From contig JACPUH010000028.1 of assembly GCA_016192345.1 (NCBI GenBank), forward strand, positions 1 to 62,092: a stretch of 62,092 bases of DNA. The letters are read 5' to 3'. Within the stretch, counting starts at the first letter, position 1; each line of letters begins with the position of its first letter. This stretch comes from Ignavibacteriales bacterium (GTDB taxonomy: Bacteria > Bacteroidota > Ignavibacteria > UBA10030). Made by a program: the position numbers and the translations under genes. Shown piece after piece: positions 18,029-26,678 of the stretch. The notes below the pieces were generated by a model that saw only the letters and a program-made list of their open reading frames with translations, did no database searches and was not told the origin of the DNA.

Positions 18029-18049
18029 CTCACGATGCGAAATCGTGAG
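18029..18049. other. Hairpin downstream of ATP-grasp gene
   Basis: Arms CTCACGAT (18029-18036) and ATCGTGAG (18042-18049) lie inside a longer GACCTCTT (18014-18021) / AAGAGGTC (18089-18096) inverted repeat whose right arm overlaps the stop codon of the ATP-grasp gene. There is no U-tract, so any terminator role is uncertain. Confidence 0.4.
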
Positions 18050-18086
18050 CCGTCGGCCGCTAAAACATCGCAGGAAATCTCAAGCC

Positions 18087-19208
18087 TTAAGAGGTCTTGA
18101 ACAATGCGCTTTCTCCCATCTCCGGCTTCTTTGGTTCAACCTGGGGGGTGGGCGGAACGACCTTTCGGGCCAGCGCATACTCAACTATTTTCCTGAGTGT
18201 CTTGGAAAAAGTAAGCCCCGCCTTCTCGGCACACTCCATAAACGAGACCCCCTCCGTCAGGTCGGGATTGGGGTTCACCTCGAGCACATACACACGGTTA
18301 TCGTCCGCCAGCCGCATATCGATTCGGGCGTAATCCCGACAGTTGGTCAGAGCATAGGCGTCGAGGGCCTTTTGCATAACTTTCTTCTGTACCTTTTTGG
18401 GAAGCTTTGCGGGACAGATGGTGTGAATGCGATGATATTCTTCGTGCAACGGGTCCCACTTGGCCTTATAGCTGATGATGGAGGGATGGTCGGACGGAAG
18501 CTCGGAGAAGTCGTATTCAACAATCGGGAGGACCTGCGGCGGATCGTTCCCAAGAATGGAGACATGGAGTTCCCTCCCCTCGATGAACTCCTCGACGAGG
18601 ATCGGCGGAGAAAAGTCCCTGAATGCCTGCTCCACCTGATCCAAAAGCTTTTCGAGCTCGAACACCACCGAACCTTTTGTCACCCCCGTGCTGGCATCCT
18701 CCCGCGCGGGTTTGACGATCAAGGGATAATGGAGGCCATGGCGACGGGGCATGTGAGGTTCGAATAGGAGCTTGAAACGGGGAGTACGGACACCGTTGGC
18801 CTGGAGAACCTGTTTGGTAAACCCCTTCCGCTGGCATAGCGCGAGGGCAAAGGGGGGCGCGCCAGTATAAGGGACTCTGTGCAGGTCGTACAACCCGGCA
18901 ATCAGGAACTCTTTCTTCGCGTCATCCTGGAAATCCTCGATCAGGTTGAAGACCGCATCGGGTTTTTCCCGTTTCAGAATCGATTCAAACCGGCCCAGCC
19001 GATCTTCGATATTGAACGCCTCCGTCCTGAACCCCTCGGCCTTCAGTGCTTTGACGATGGCGTCGTACTCCTCCCGAACGGTGGCAACATGGATGGAATA
19101 TTCAGGCTTAAAGTCGAGGGAAGCGGGATCAACGGCTTTCAGCTTCTCATACTCGTCCTCTCCCACATAGTTATAGAGGACAATCACGTATGGTTTCTTG
19201 CGAGGCAT
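18087..19208 (-). CDS. ATP-grasp ligase, D-alanine--D-alanine ligase-like
   Basis: 373 residues. Residues 1-115 resemble the N-terminal domain of D-Ala-D-Ala ligases (VFNLIEDF near 87-94). The ATP-grasp domain follows: Lys166 in LIVKPARED, the grasp loop FIEGRELHVSILG at 208-220, Asp297 in ARIDMRL, and the metal ligands Glu310 and Asn312 in LEVNPNPDL. True D-Ala-D-Ala ligases end this motif as 'E.NT.PG', so the substrate is probably a different amino acid, peptide or amine. It is divergent from, and 109 bp away from, a C39-like cysteine peptidase gene, hinting at a shared ligation/cleavage pathway. Specificity is unknown. Confidence 0.85.
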   Translation of the reverse strand: MPRKKPYVIVLYNYVGEDEYEKLKAVDPASLDFKPEYSIHVATVREEYDAIVKALKAEGFRTEAFNIEDRLGRFESILKREKPDAVFNLIEDFQDDAKKEFLIAGLYDLHRVPYTGAPPFALALCQRKGFTKQVLQANGVRTPRFKLLFEPHMPRRHGLHYPLIVKPAREDASTGVTKGSVVFELEKLLDQVEQAFRDFSPPILVEEFIEGRELHVSILGNDPPQVLPIVEYDFSELPSDHPSIISYKAKWDPLHEEYHRIHTICPAKLPKKVQKKVMQKALDAYALTNCRDYARIDMRLADDNRVYVLEVNPNPDLTEGVSFMECAEKAGLTFSKTLRKIVEYALARKVVPPTPQVEPKKPEMGESALFKTS

Positions 19209-19317
19209 ACCATTGAAAAAGAAAGGAAGTTTTTACTGAACGGCAAGGGAAAACGGGGTTGCTATTCCACGAAAGTTTGGGTAGGTTCATCCCACCTTTT
19301 TTCGCGCCAACTCCCCT

Positions 19318-20196
19318 ATGGGCTTTTATCCTCAACCGAACGACTGGCAATGCGGACCCTTCGCGCTGAAGCACGCGTTGGTGATGCTCGGCATCCTGGT
19401 CGAAGAGAGACAAATCTCCAAACTTGCCGGGACCAACTGGTGGTACGGCACGGACGAGATCCAACTCGGCCGGGCAGCGCGCCAGTTCCAGTGCGAACTC
19501 AAACTGATCCGGCGGTTCGACCCGGAGCAGGCGCGGCGTGAGCTCATCGCGCATCTGCGCCATGGATATCCGACACTCCTCTGCATGTATGAATGGAGCC
19601 ATTGGGTCACGGTGGTCAAAGCGGAACGCGGCAAGTTCATTCTCATGGACAGCAGGGACAAAGCGGTTCTGACGATTCTTTCATGGAAGGAACTCAAGCG
19701 GCACTGGGTCTACCACGAAGAAGATGAACTCGACCGGCGGGCGATCCAGACGATCTACGATTTCCATCCCGTGGTTCCCCATTTCCGCGTGCAGACCAAG
19801 GCCAAGTTTTCCCTCGCACGGGCGAACTATCTCCGCCGCCCCACCAACAGAACCTTCTCGCGGTTGTGGGATGTGTACCTGGCCGACCTGCTCAATCTCT
19901 GCAAGCCGCGCACCTCGCGCAGCACCAACGTCATCTCGCTCGGTGAGTTCATGCGCCGCTACGAGAACATGATCCTCGACCAGGTCGATCTCTGGCATGG
20001 GTGGATCGTGCGGTCACAGGGAAAGCGGATCCTTAACTATATCCATTTTGTTGCGGACACGTATGGGCTTGTGATTCATGACGCTGATGAGAAACGCGCA
20101 CTCGCGGGGATCACGGCGATCATGACGCTCTGGGCAGCCAGCGAGTACGGCGTCTCCTCCGTATATCAGCCGGTCAAACGCAAATCAAGACGCTGA
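19318..20196 (+). CDS. C39-like cysteine peptidase domain protein
   Basis: 292 residues. Residues 1-130 look like a papain-fold C39-type domain: Cys12 in NDWQCGPFALKHAL, His95 in YEWSHWVTV, and Asp111 in LMDSRDK form a plausible triad. Gln11 just before the Cys could serve the oxyanion hole. Residues about 130-292 are a helical region with no family I recognise. No signal peptide or transmembrane segment is present, so it is probably cytoplasmic, unlike C39 bacteriocin exporters. It has no clear ribosome-binding site. Its divergent neighbour is an ATP-grasp ligase; the pair may process a common peptide. Confidence 0.75.
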   Translation: MGFYPQPNDWQCGPFALKHALVMLGILVEERQISKLAGTNWWYGTDEIQLGRAARQFQCELKLIRRFDPEQARRELIAHLRHGYPTLLCMYEWSHWVTVVKAERGKFILMDSRDKAVLTILSWKELKRHWVYHEEDELDRRAIQTIYDFHPVVPHFRVQTKAKFSLARANYLRRPTNRTFSRLWDVYLADLLNLCKPRTSRSTNVISLGEFMRRYENMILDQVDLWHGWIVRSQGKRILNYIHFVADTYGLVIHDADEKRALAGITAIMTLWAASEYGVSSVYQPVKRKSRR

Positions 20197-20213
20197 GAGC
20201 CGCTCTCGGTTTC

Positions 20214-20690
20214 TCAGCGTATCGTCCGGTGTTTCGGATCCTTCCCTTCTCCCTCCTGCATATCGAGCAGCGGAAAGAGAAGCTCGGGAAACTCGTGCAA
20301 CCGTTCGGCACCGAGACGCTCCATGGCCTCTCTGGAGAGAAGAAGAGCCGACCGGAGGGCTTCCACATCCACCCCCAGAAACCGTCCCGAAAAAAGCTCC
20401 AGCTTGGAGACGGACTTATCAATATTGTTCCGAGCACCGACAAAACGGTTTTTCACAAGGATCAGGTGGTATGCCGCCGCAGCCTGAATGATCCCTTGAA
20501 AGAAAATCCTGCTCTCTTCCCCACAGTTCTGCCAGACTTCCTCCCATGCCTCATGCGCCTCCCAGAATTCCCTCCGGTTGAACAGATCAATCCCGTCGAT
20601 GAAACGCCTTCGCTCGGGGGCAGAGAGACGGGGCTCCCGGAGCAACGACCGGTTGACCTCTCCAACACTCTTTTTTGCGTGACGTTTCAT
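20214..20690 (-). CDS. DUF309 domain protein
   Basis: 158 residues. The DUF309 signature, FNRREFWEAHEAWEEVW, is at residues 37-53, followed by IIQAAAAYHLI. DUF309 proteins are small all-helical proteins of unknown function. It converges with the C39-like gene (18 bp apart) and is divergent from the sodium-dependent transporter, whose promoter lies just upstream of its start. Confidence 0.88.
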   Translation of the reverse strand: MKRHAKKSVGEVNRSLLREPRLSAPERRRFIDGIDLFNRREFWEAHEAWEEVWQNCGEESRIFFQGIIQAAAAYHLILVKNRFVGARNNIDKSVSKLELFSGRFLGVDVEALRSALLLSREAMERLGAERLHEFPELLFPLLDMQEGEGKDPKHRTIR

Positions 20691-20779
20691 GGCGAACGGA
20701 AGGTACGTTTTTCCTGCTGAGGCTTCAACGCTTCACCCATCAGAGCGCACCAATTCCCTGGCGGCTGGACACTTTTTCT

Positions 20780-20808
20780 TTGACTCTCATATCCGATTTT
20801 GGTATCAT
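20780..20808 (+). promoter_or_regulatory. Sigma-70-type promoter of the sodium-dependent transporter gene
   Basis: -35 TTGACT (20780-20785), 17-base spacer, -10 TATCAT (20803-20808). Transcription would start near 20815, giving a leader of about 37 bases before the ATG at 20852. Confidence 0.65.
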
Positions 20809-20851
20809 AAGCCCGTTCGTTTCGACACCCTTCATCACGACGGAGCACCGC

Positions 20852-22186
20852 ATGGAGCAAACGACACGAGGTAACTGGGGTTCCCAGATGGGGTTCATCC
20901 TGGCTGCTGCCGGATCCGCGATCGGGCTCGGAAACATCTGGCGCTATCCCTACATCACAGGACAAAACGGAGGGGCGGCCTTCGTGTTGCTCTACCTTGC
21001 CTGTGTTCTCGTCATTGCCCTCCCCGTGCTGATCGCCGAACTCGCCCTCGGCCGTAGAACAACCATGAACCCCGTTGGCGCGTTCCAGGCGCTGACCACT
21101 TCAAAGTACTGGCCCTTCGTCGGCTACCTCGGCGTGATCACCGGCGTCGGGATCCTTTCCTTCTACCTCGTGGTCGCCGGATGGACACTCGGGTACATCG
21201 TCAAGGAACTCAGCGGTACCATTGGGAGCTTCGGTGATTTTGTGCAGGACCCAATCAGCGAGATTGGATACTTCGCGGCGTTCCTGGGCCTTACCGTATT
21301 TGTCGTCCTTGGCGGCGTGGAAAAAGGAATCGAGCGCTGGTCGAAGTTCCTCATGCCTGCTCTTCTCATTCTTCTCCTCTGCCTCATCGGATATAACCTG
21401 ACCCTCGAAGGAGCTTCGAAAGGGATCGAGTTTTATCTCAATCCTGATTTCAGCAAGATCAACGGGTCCACGTTCCTTGCCGCGCTTGGACAGGCATTTT
21501 TCTCGTTAAGCCTGGGTATGGGGACGATGATCACCTACGGAAGTTATCTTCCCAAAAAGGAGAATATCCCGGTTGGTGCCGTTGCTGTGGCGCTCTCCGA
21601 TACGGCGATTGCGTTTCTTGCAGGTCTTATGATCTTCCCCGCCCTCTTCTCTGTAGGGCTCGAACCTTCACAAGGGCCGGCCCTGGTGTTCAATGTCCTT
21701 CCAAGTGTCTTTGCAACAATGCCGGGGGGACAATTCATCGGGATTGCCTTCTTCATTCTTCTGGCAATCGCCGCCCTGACCTCCACCGTTTCCCTTCTTG
21801 AAGTTCCGGTTGCATTTCTCGTGGATCAAAAAAAGTGGTCACGGAAGAAGGCTGTTTGGATAATTTCCGGGGCCACATTCCTGCTCGGACTCCCCTCCGC
21901 GCTTGCTCAAGGGACAAGCGACTTCTTCTCAACACTCACACTCTTCGGTCAAACCGGTTTCCTGGACATCATGAGTTTTGTCTTCAGCGATCTTTCCCTC
22001 CCGATCGGCGGATTCTTTATTGCCATTTTCGTCGGATGGGTTTGGGGGGCCAGGCATGCGTCTGAGGAGATCTTGTTGGGAACGCCTCCAGCCTTCTCCC
22101 GCCTGATGGCCGGCTGGGGATTTCTCATTCGCTTCGTCTGCCCCGCGATGATTCTGCTCGTCCTGATCGCAAAGTTGTTCAGTTAA
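20852..22186 (+). CDS. Sodium-dependent transporter, NSS (SNF) family
   Basis: The ATG at 20852 is chosen because it lies downstream of a good promoter and starts just before the family's first helix. In the 444-residue protein the first segment WGSQMGFILAAAGSAIGLGN followed by IWRYPY is the TM1 sodium/substrate site of neurotransmitter:sodium symporters. About 11 to 12 membrane segments follow, as in bacterial LeuT/Tyt1-like members. It should import an amino acid or amine with Na+ across the inner membrane. It is followed 64 bp later by a second amino-acid symporter gene. Confidence 0.92.
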   Translation: MEQTTRGNWGSQMGFILAAAGSAIGLGNIWRYPYITGQNGGAAFVLLYLACVLVIALPVLIAELALGRRTTMNPVGAFQALTTSKYWPFVGYLGVITGVGILSFYLVVAGWTLGYIVKELSGTIGSFGDFVQDPISEIGYFAAFLGLTVFVVLGGVEKGIERWSKFLMPALLILLLCLIGYNLTLEGASKGIEFYLNPDFSKINGSTFLAALGQAFFSLSLGMGTMITYGSYLPKKENIPVGAVAVALSDTAIAFLAGLMIFPALFSVGLEPSQGPALVFNVLPSVFATMPGGQFIGIAFFILLAIAALTSTVSLLEVPVAFLVDQKKWSRKKAVWIISGATFLLGLPSALAQGTSDFFSTLTLFGQTGFLDIMSFVFSDLSLPIGGFFIAIFVGWVWGARHASEEILLGTPPAFSRLMAGWGFLIRFVCPAMILLVLIAKLFS

Positions 22187-22250
22187 GAGGTTCCTGACAG
22201 GAGGTACCCTTTCACTTCTTTCTCCACATTACCATTGGGAGAAGTTTGCT

Positions 22251-23672
22251 ATGGATCAATTTCTCGATACGCTGCTGCACATCACCACGGAGATCGCCGA
22301 TAACATCTGGTGGCCCGTTGTCATCCTGATGCTGGCCGGTGTGGGGGTGTATCTCACGTTCCAGACCGGGTTCATCCAGTTCCGGCGGCTCGGGCTGGCG
22401 ATACGATTCATGATGATGGGGCGCGACAAGAAGGACATGGCCGGTCGAACGGGCGACATTACTCCCTTCCAGGCATTGATGACGGCGCTTGCAGCGACGG
22501 TCGGGAACGGCAACATTGCCGGCGTGGCGACCGCCATCGCGAGCGGCGGACCGGGCGCGCCATTCTGGATGTGGATGACCGCACTCTTCGGCATGGCAAC
22601 CAAGTATGCCGAAGGAATGCTCGGATTAAAATACCGGATCAAAACCGCCGACGGCACGTACAGCGGCGGAGCAATGTACTACCTGCGGGATGGGCTGAAA
22701 CAAAAGACCCTCGGAAAGTGGCTTGCCCTCTGGTTCGCCATCGCCGTCATTCTCATGGCGACTATGGGGAGCGGCAATATGGCGCAATCAAACTCGATCG
22801 CCCTGTCGCTCAACTCGGATTTCGGCATCCCCTTCATCGGCACAGGGCTGGGACTCGCAGTTCTTGTAGGGCTCGTCATCATCGGTGGTGTGAAGCGTAT
22901 CGCCGCAGTCGCCGAACGCCTGGTCCCCGGCATGATCGTCCTCTATATGGGAGCATCGCTGTATGTTATTTTCACCAACCTGGGGATCATCCCCGAGGTG
23001 ATCATGATCGTCCTGCGATCGGCATTGACCAATGAGGCGATGGTCGGAGGGTTCCTCGGCCATACCGTGAAGGAGGCGATCCGCTTCGGGGTTGCACGCG
23101 GAACCCTCTCCAATGAATCCGGCATCGGCTCCTGCTCCATCCCGGCCGCAGCGGCAAAGGGGAACGAAGCCGCCGCGCAGGGCATGGTCGCGATGATGGG
23201 AACGTTCATCGACACGATCATCGTCTGCAGCATGACCACCTTTGTCATTCTCGCTTCTAACCTGCACCCGCATACCACAGGACTCACCAGCACAGCCCTG
23301 ACGAAATCGGCATTCGCCGTGGGATTGGGATCGGATCTCGGGGGGTGGATCGTCAGTCTGAGCAGCTTCCTGTTCGGCTACACAACGCTCATCGGTTGGT
23401 CCTACTACGGTGAGCAGGGAGCCAAGTACCTCTGGGGGATCAAGAGCGTTATGCCCTACCGGTACATGTTCTGTGTGTTTGTTTTCTTCGGGGCGGTGCT
23501 GCAGGGACAACATTTGCAGATCGTCTGGAACCTGGGGGACATCGGGAACGCTCTGATGGCGATACCAAACCTGATCGGGCTCTTCCTGCTTGGCAGCGTG
23601 GTAAAAAGTGTTACCGACGATTACCTGAAGCGATGGGATGAGGGGAAAATCACAAGCCCCTTCGGAGATTGA
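22251..23672 (+). CDS. Alanine/amino acid:cation symporter, AGCS family
   Basis: 473 residues with about ten membrane helices. Family hallmarks are present: TPFQALMTALAATVGNGNIAGVATAI near residue 63-88, FWMWMTALFGMATKYAE, and the later RGTLSNESGIGSCSIPAAAA. AGCS proteins (AgcS/DagA type) co-transport alanine or glycine with Na+ or H+. A GGGAGAAG site precedes the ATG at 22251. It lies 64 bp after the NSS transporter gene and is probably in the same transcript, ended by the hairpin at 23709-23736. Confidence 0.92.
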   Translation: MDQFLDTLLHITTEIADNIWWPVVILMLAGVGVYLTFQTGFIQFRRLGLAIRFMMMGRDKKDMAGRTGDITPFQALMTALAATVGNGNIAGVATAIASGGPGAPFWMWMTALFGMATKYAEGMLGLKYRIKTADGTYSGGAMYYLRDGLKQKTLGKWLALWFAIAVILMATMGSGNMAQSNSIALSLNSDFGIPFIGTGLGLAVLVGLVIIGGVKRIAAVAERLVPGMIVLYMGASLYVIFTNLGIIPEVIMIVLRSALTNEAMVGGFLGHTVKEAIRFGVARGTLSNESGIGSCSIPAAAAKGNEAAAQGMVAMMGTFIDTIIVCSMTTFVILASNLHPHTTGLTSTALTKSAFAVGLGSDLGGWIVSLSSFLFGYTTLIGWSYYGEQGAKYLWGIKSVMPYRYMFCVFVFFGAVLQGQHLQIVWNLGDIGNALMAIPNLIGLFLLGSVVKSVTDDYLKRWDEGKITSPFGD

Positions 23673-23700
23673 TCGTACAACTTCAGAATTTGAAATTGGG

Positions 23701-23740
23701 TAAAAAGAGAAGGCGACAATGGGGATTGTCGCCTTCCATA
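23701..23740. terminator. Bidirectional terminator between the transporter and phosphofructokinase genes
   Basis: Arms GAAGGCGACAAT (23709-23720) and ATTGTCGCCTTC (23725-23736) with a GGGG loop. On the minus strand it is followed by TCTCTTTTTAC; on the plus strand by CATATTCTT. It lies between two convergent genes. Confidence 0.85.
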
Positions 23741-23765
23741 TTCTTAGCCCCTTCTTGAGTCCGGG

Positions 23766-24926
23766 TTAATACAAGAACATCGGCTTCTCCAGGAGATGGG
23801 CCACCTTGGGGCGGTAATTCGCCGTGTCGTACAACTCCTCCACATCCACTCGCTTCACGCCTTGTGTCAGCGTGTCGATGGGAACTGTGGTGTACTTCCC
23901 TTCCCGCAACGCCACCATTTTGCCATACTGCTTGCGCAAGGCGAGGTCGGTTGCAAGGTTGGCAAAGCTGATCGCCACCATCCGGTCCAGAGCATCGGGT
24001 TCGCCGCTCCGCATCAGGTAGGCCACCTGCTGATAGACGGTATGGACCCCCGTCAGTTTCTTTAGAGCCTGTTCCGTGACCGCGCCAATTCCTCCCAGTT
24101 TCTTGTGACCATAGGCATCCTCTTCGCCGTACTCCACAATCTGTCCCCCCATGAGATGAGCCCCTTCCGAGATGGTCATCAACGCGTAGTTGCTGGGATT
24201 CTTTGCCTTGTCCTCCATGAGGAACCGGGCCAGTTTCTCGACATCGAACGGGACCTCGGAAATAACCGCCCGGTCAACGCCCGCGAGGTATGCGGAAATA
24301 AGCGACGTTTCTCCGGAATTCCTGCCGAACAATTCCACCACCGCGATGCGCTCGTGCGAACCGGCAACCGTCCGCAGCGCTGTGATGAAATCAACGCTTC
24401 GTGTCACCGCCGTCGAAAAGCCGATGCAGTAGTCGGTTCCGAACACGTCGTTGTCCATCGTTTTCGGGATGGCGATCACGGGGATCCCCTCCTTGTGCAT
24501 GCGCACGCCGTAGCTCTGCGTATCGTCACCGCCGATCGTAATCATCACATCGATCCCGAGACGCTCGATCACCTTCAGGATGTGGGGGGTGCAATCGATC
24601 CGTGCGTCCTTGTCCAGCTTCTCATACTCGGGGCGCCACAGGAATTTCGGGATGTCGCCCTTCCGCACCTTGCCCGGGTTTGTGCGCGAGGTGTGAAGGA
24701 ACGTCCCACCCGACCTGTCGATTGTCCTGGTGTTCATGGTGTTTAGAGGAAGGTAATTAATCCCTTCGTTGTCATCTGCATCCAAGTCGAAGTTCAGCAA
24801 TCCGCCCCACCCTTTCCGGAGGCCGACCACTTCCGCCCCCTGGTCGGCAGCGCGGTAGACGACCGCCTTGATGCAGGGGTTCAATCCGGGAACGTCGCCG
24901 CCCCCCGTTAATATTCCGATTCTCAT
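23766..24926 (-). CDS. pfkA: 6-phosphofructokinase, pyrophosphate-type active-site signature
   Basis: 386 residues of the PFK-A superfamily. The N-terminus is [15 protein letters not shown]. The phosphoryl-donor motif is GGDDT (132-136), and the catalytic motif is PKTMDND (154-160). ATP-dependent enzymes normally have GGDGS/T and P(G)TIDND, while pyrophosphate-dependent ones have GGDD and PKTIDND. The Asp and Lys seen here therefore predict use of PPi, making the step reversible. Later FGRNSGE and DALDRM...FANLA regions bind fructose 6-phosphate. It is a single gene with its own terminator. Confidence 0.9.
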   Translation of the reverse strand: MRIGILTGGGDVPGLNPCIKAVVYRAADQGAEVVGLRKGWGGLLNFDLDADDNEGINYLPLNTMNTRTIDRSGGTFLHTSRTNPGKVRKGDIPKFLWRPEYEKLDKDARIDCTPHILKVIERLGIDVMITIGGDDTQSYGVRMHKEGIPVIAIPKTMDNDVFGTDYCIGFSTAVTRSVDFITALRTVAGSHERIAVVELFGRNSGETSLISAYLAGVDRAVISEVPFDVEKLARFLMEDKAKNPSNYALMTISEGAHLMGGQIVEYGEEDAYGHKKLGGIGAVTEQALKKLTGVHTVYQQVAYLMRSGEPDALDRMVAISFANLATDLALRKQYGKMVALREGKYTTVPIDTLTQGVKRVDVEELYDTANYRPKVAHLLEKPMFLY

Positions 24927-24954
24927 TGCGTTGGATTCCTTTGTGTACGGTGGA

Positions 24955-25746
24955 TCACTTCAGTTGAGCGATGCTCCATCCTTCCATCGCCTCCAGCATG
25001 GGGTAGTCGGTCAGGTCATAATGGATGGGAGTGACCGAAACATACTTGTTGCGCACAGCCGGCTGATCGAACAACAACTCCTTCTCCGCCTCCTCCAAGG
25101 CACCCGTCAGCCAGTAGTATTCCTTGTTCGCCGGATCGCGCCGTGCATCGAACTGGTCATTCCAGACCGCTTTTCCCTGCCGTGTCATGAGTACTCCCTT
25201 GATCTGTTTTTCCGGTACGGCGGGGACGTTGACATTGAGCAGGATCCCTTCAGGCAGTCCTTTCCGTACCACCAGGGTAACCAGCTTGCGGGCAAACTTT
25301 GCCGCATACCGGAAATCAGCCGGACGAAATGTGGTCAGCGAGACGGCGATCGACGGGACCCCGAGAAAGGTTCCCTCCGCAGCCGCAGAAACCGTTCCGG
25401 AGTAGATGCTGCTGATGGCCGTGTTCGAGCCGTGGTTCACACCCGACACAAGGATATCCGGCTTCTTTTTCAGCAACGCCTTCACGGCCAGTTTAACGCA
25501 ATCCGCCGGGGTCCCGGCGACTGCGTACCCGAAGAACTCACCGTTCTTGTGATACTCCTTCACCCTGATCGGGAAATTCATGGTAATGGCATGGCCGACG
25601 GCGCTTTGCTGCTGTTCGGGGGCAACGACAGTCACCGTCCCGATTTTTTTCAGTTCCCGCACGAGCGCTTCAATGCCGGGCGCGTCGATCCCATCGTCGT
25701 TCGAGACAAGGATATTCAGTTTCTTTCCACGGGAAAATCGTTTCAT
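24955..25746 (-). CDS. surE: 5'/3'-nucleotidase SurE
   Basis: 263 residues from the ATG at 25746; longer readings extend antisense through panB and are not credible. The SurE metal site is intact: NILVSNDDG at 11-19 (Asp17, Asp18), a Ser in [10 protein letters not shown], and SGVNHGSN. SurE removes phosphate from nucleoside monophosphates and is often grouped with stress or isoprenoid genes. It lies about 105 bp downstream of panB, separated by a hairpin, and 28 bp upstream of the phosphofructokinase gene. Confidence 0.94.
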   Translation of the reverse strand: MKRFSRGKKLNILVSNDDGIDAPGIEALVRELKKIGTVTVVAPEQQQSAVGHAITMNFPIRVKEYHKNGEFFGYAVAGTPADCVKLAVKALLKKKPDILVSGVNHGSNTAISSIYSGTVSAAAEGTFLGVPSIAVSLTTFRPADFRYAAKFARKLVTLVVRKGLPEGILLNVNVPAVPEKQIKGVLMTRQGKAVWNDQFDARRDPANKEYYWLTGALEEAEKELLFDQPAVRNKYVSVTPIHYDLTDYPMLEAMEGWSIAQLK

Positions 25747-25786
25747 CGGCTGCCAAGATATTGAAAAATCCGGTTGTACACAATGA

Positions 25787-25809
25787 AGCCTTGATGGATC
25801 ATCAAGGCT
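25787..25809 (-). terminator. Hairpin between panB and surE
   Basis: Arms AGCCTTGAT (25787-25795) and ATCAAGGCT (25801-25809), loop GGATC. There is no U-tract on the minus strand, so termination would be partial at most. Confidence 0.4.
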
Positions 25810-25852
25810 CGTGTTCGAATCGATCACTGGCAAGGGGGGCGCGGGGGACCCC

Positions 25853-26677
25853 TTAGTAGCTTTCTTCTTTCGAGGGGAATTTCCTGTCTTTGACATCGCG
25901 GACATACTTACCGACAGATTCGCGGACAACATCGGCGAGGCTGGCATACCGCCTGACGAAGCGCGGTTGAAACTCTTCATACAAACCCAGCATATCGGCC
26001 ACGACCAGGATCTGTCCATCACACCCGTTCCCTGCACCAATGCCAATTGTCGGAATATCCAGACGCTTCGAGACCTTGGCGGCGAGCGCGGCCGGGATCT
26101 TCTCAAGAACGATAGCAAATACTCCCGACTGCTGAAGCGTCAGGGCATCGTTCAGAATGCGTTTCGCTTCGCCGGCAGTGGTTCCACGAGGGGTGTACCC
26201 GCCGAACTGATGGATGGATTGGGGGGTCAACCCAAGGTGCCCCATCACCGGAATGCCGGCCTGGGTCGTCTTGAACACGAGCTCGGCAACCCGTTCGCCC
26301 CCTTCAAACTTCACGGCCCCGGCCCCGGTCTCCTTCATCACCCTCCCGGCGTTCCGGAAGCCCTCCTCCGGGTTTGCCTGATAACTCATGAACGGCATAT
26401 CGACAACGATCATGGCCCGGTGTACCCCGCGTACGACGGTTTTAGCGTGATACATCATTTCTTCCAGCGTTACCGGGATTGTCGTTTCATGCCCTTGAAA
26501 GACCATACCGAGGGAATCGCCGACCAGGATCAGGTCGACTCCGGCCTGGTCGAGAAAACGCGCCGTTAAAAAGTCGTAGGCGGTCAGACATGCAATCTTC
26601 TTCCCCTCCTCCTTCATGGAGGCGATGACCTTCGTCGTAATTTTCTTGGGGCCCGAGCCCGCCGCTGATTGTGTCAT
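25853..26677 (-). CDS. panB: 3-methyl-2-oxobutanoate hydroxymethyltransferase
   Basis: 274 residues matching PanB throughout: CLTAYDFLTARFLDQAGVDL, ILVGDSLGMV (metal Asp), MYHAKTVVRG, DMPFMSY, GAGAVKFEGG and IGIGAGNGCDGQILV. The enzyme transfers a one-carbon unit from methylene-tetrahydrofolate to 2-oxoisovalerate, the first step of pantothenate synthesis. The start lies one base after the stop of the upstream lipoate-ligase-fold gene, so the two are coupled. PanC and PanD are not in the window. Confidence 0.96.
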   Translation of the reverse strand: MTQSAAGSGPKKITTKVIASMKEEGKKIACLTAYDFLTARFLDQAGVDLILVGDSLGMVFQGHETTIPVTLEEMMYHAKTVVRGVHRAMIVVDMPFMSYQANPEEGFRNAGRVMKETGAGAVKFEGGERVAELVFKTTQAGIPVMGHLGLTPQSIHQFGGYTPRGTTAGEAKRILNDALTLQQSGVFAIVLEKIPAALAAKVSKRLDIPTIGIGAGNGCDGQILVVADMLGLYEEFQPRFVRRYASLADVVRESVGKYVRDVKDRKFPSKEESY

Positions 26678-26678
26678 G

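Noticed and set aside
24955..26118. A long start for surE at 26118
   Set aside because: The extension runs antisense through panB; the true start at 25746 places the conserved NDDG motif at the usual position.
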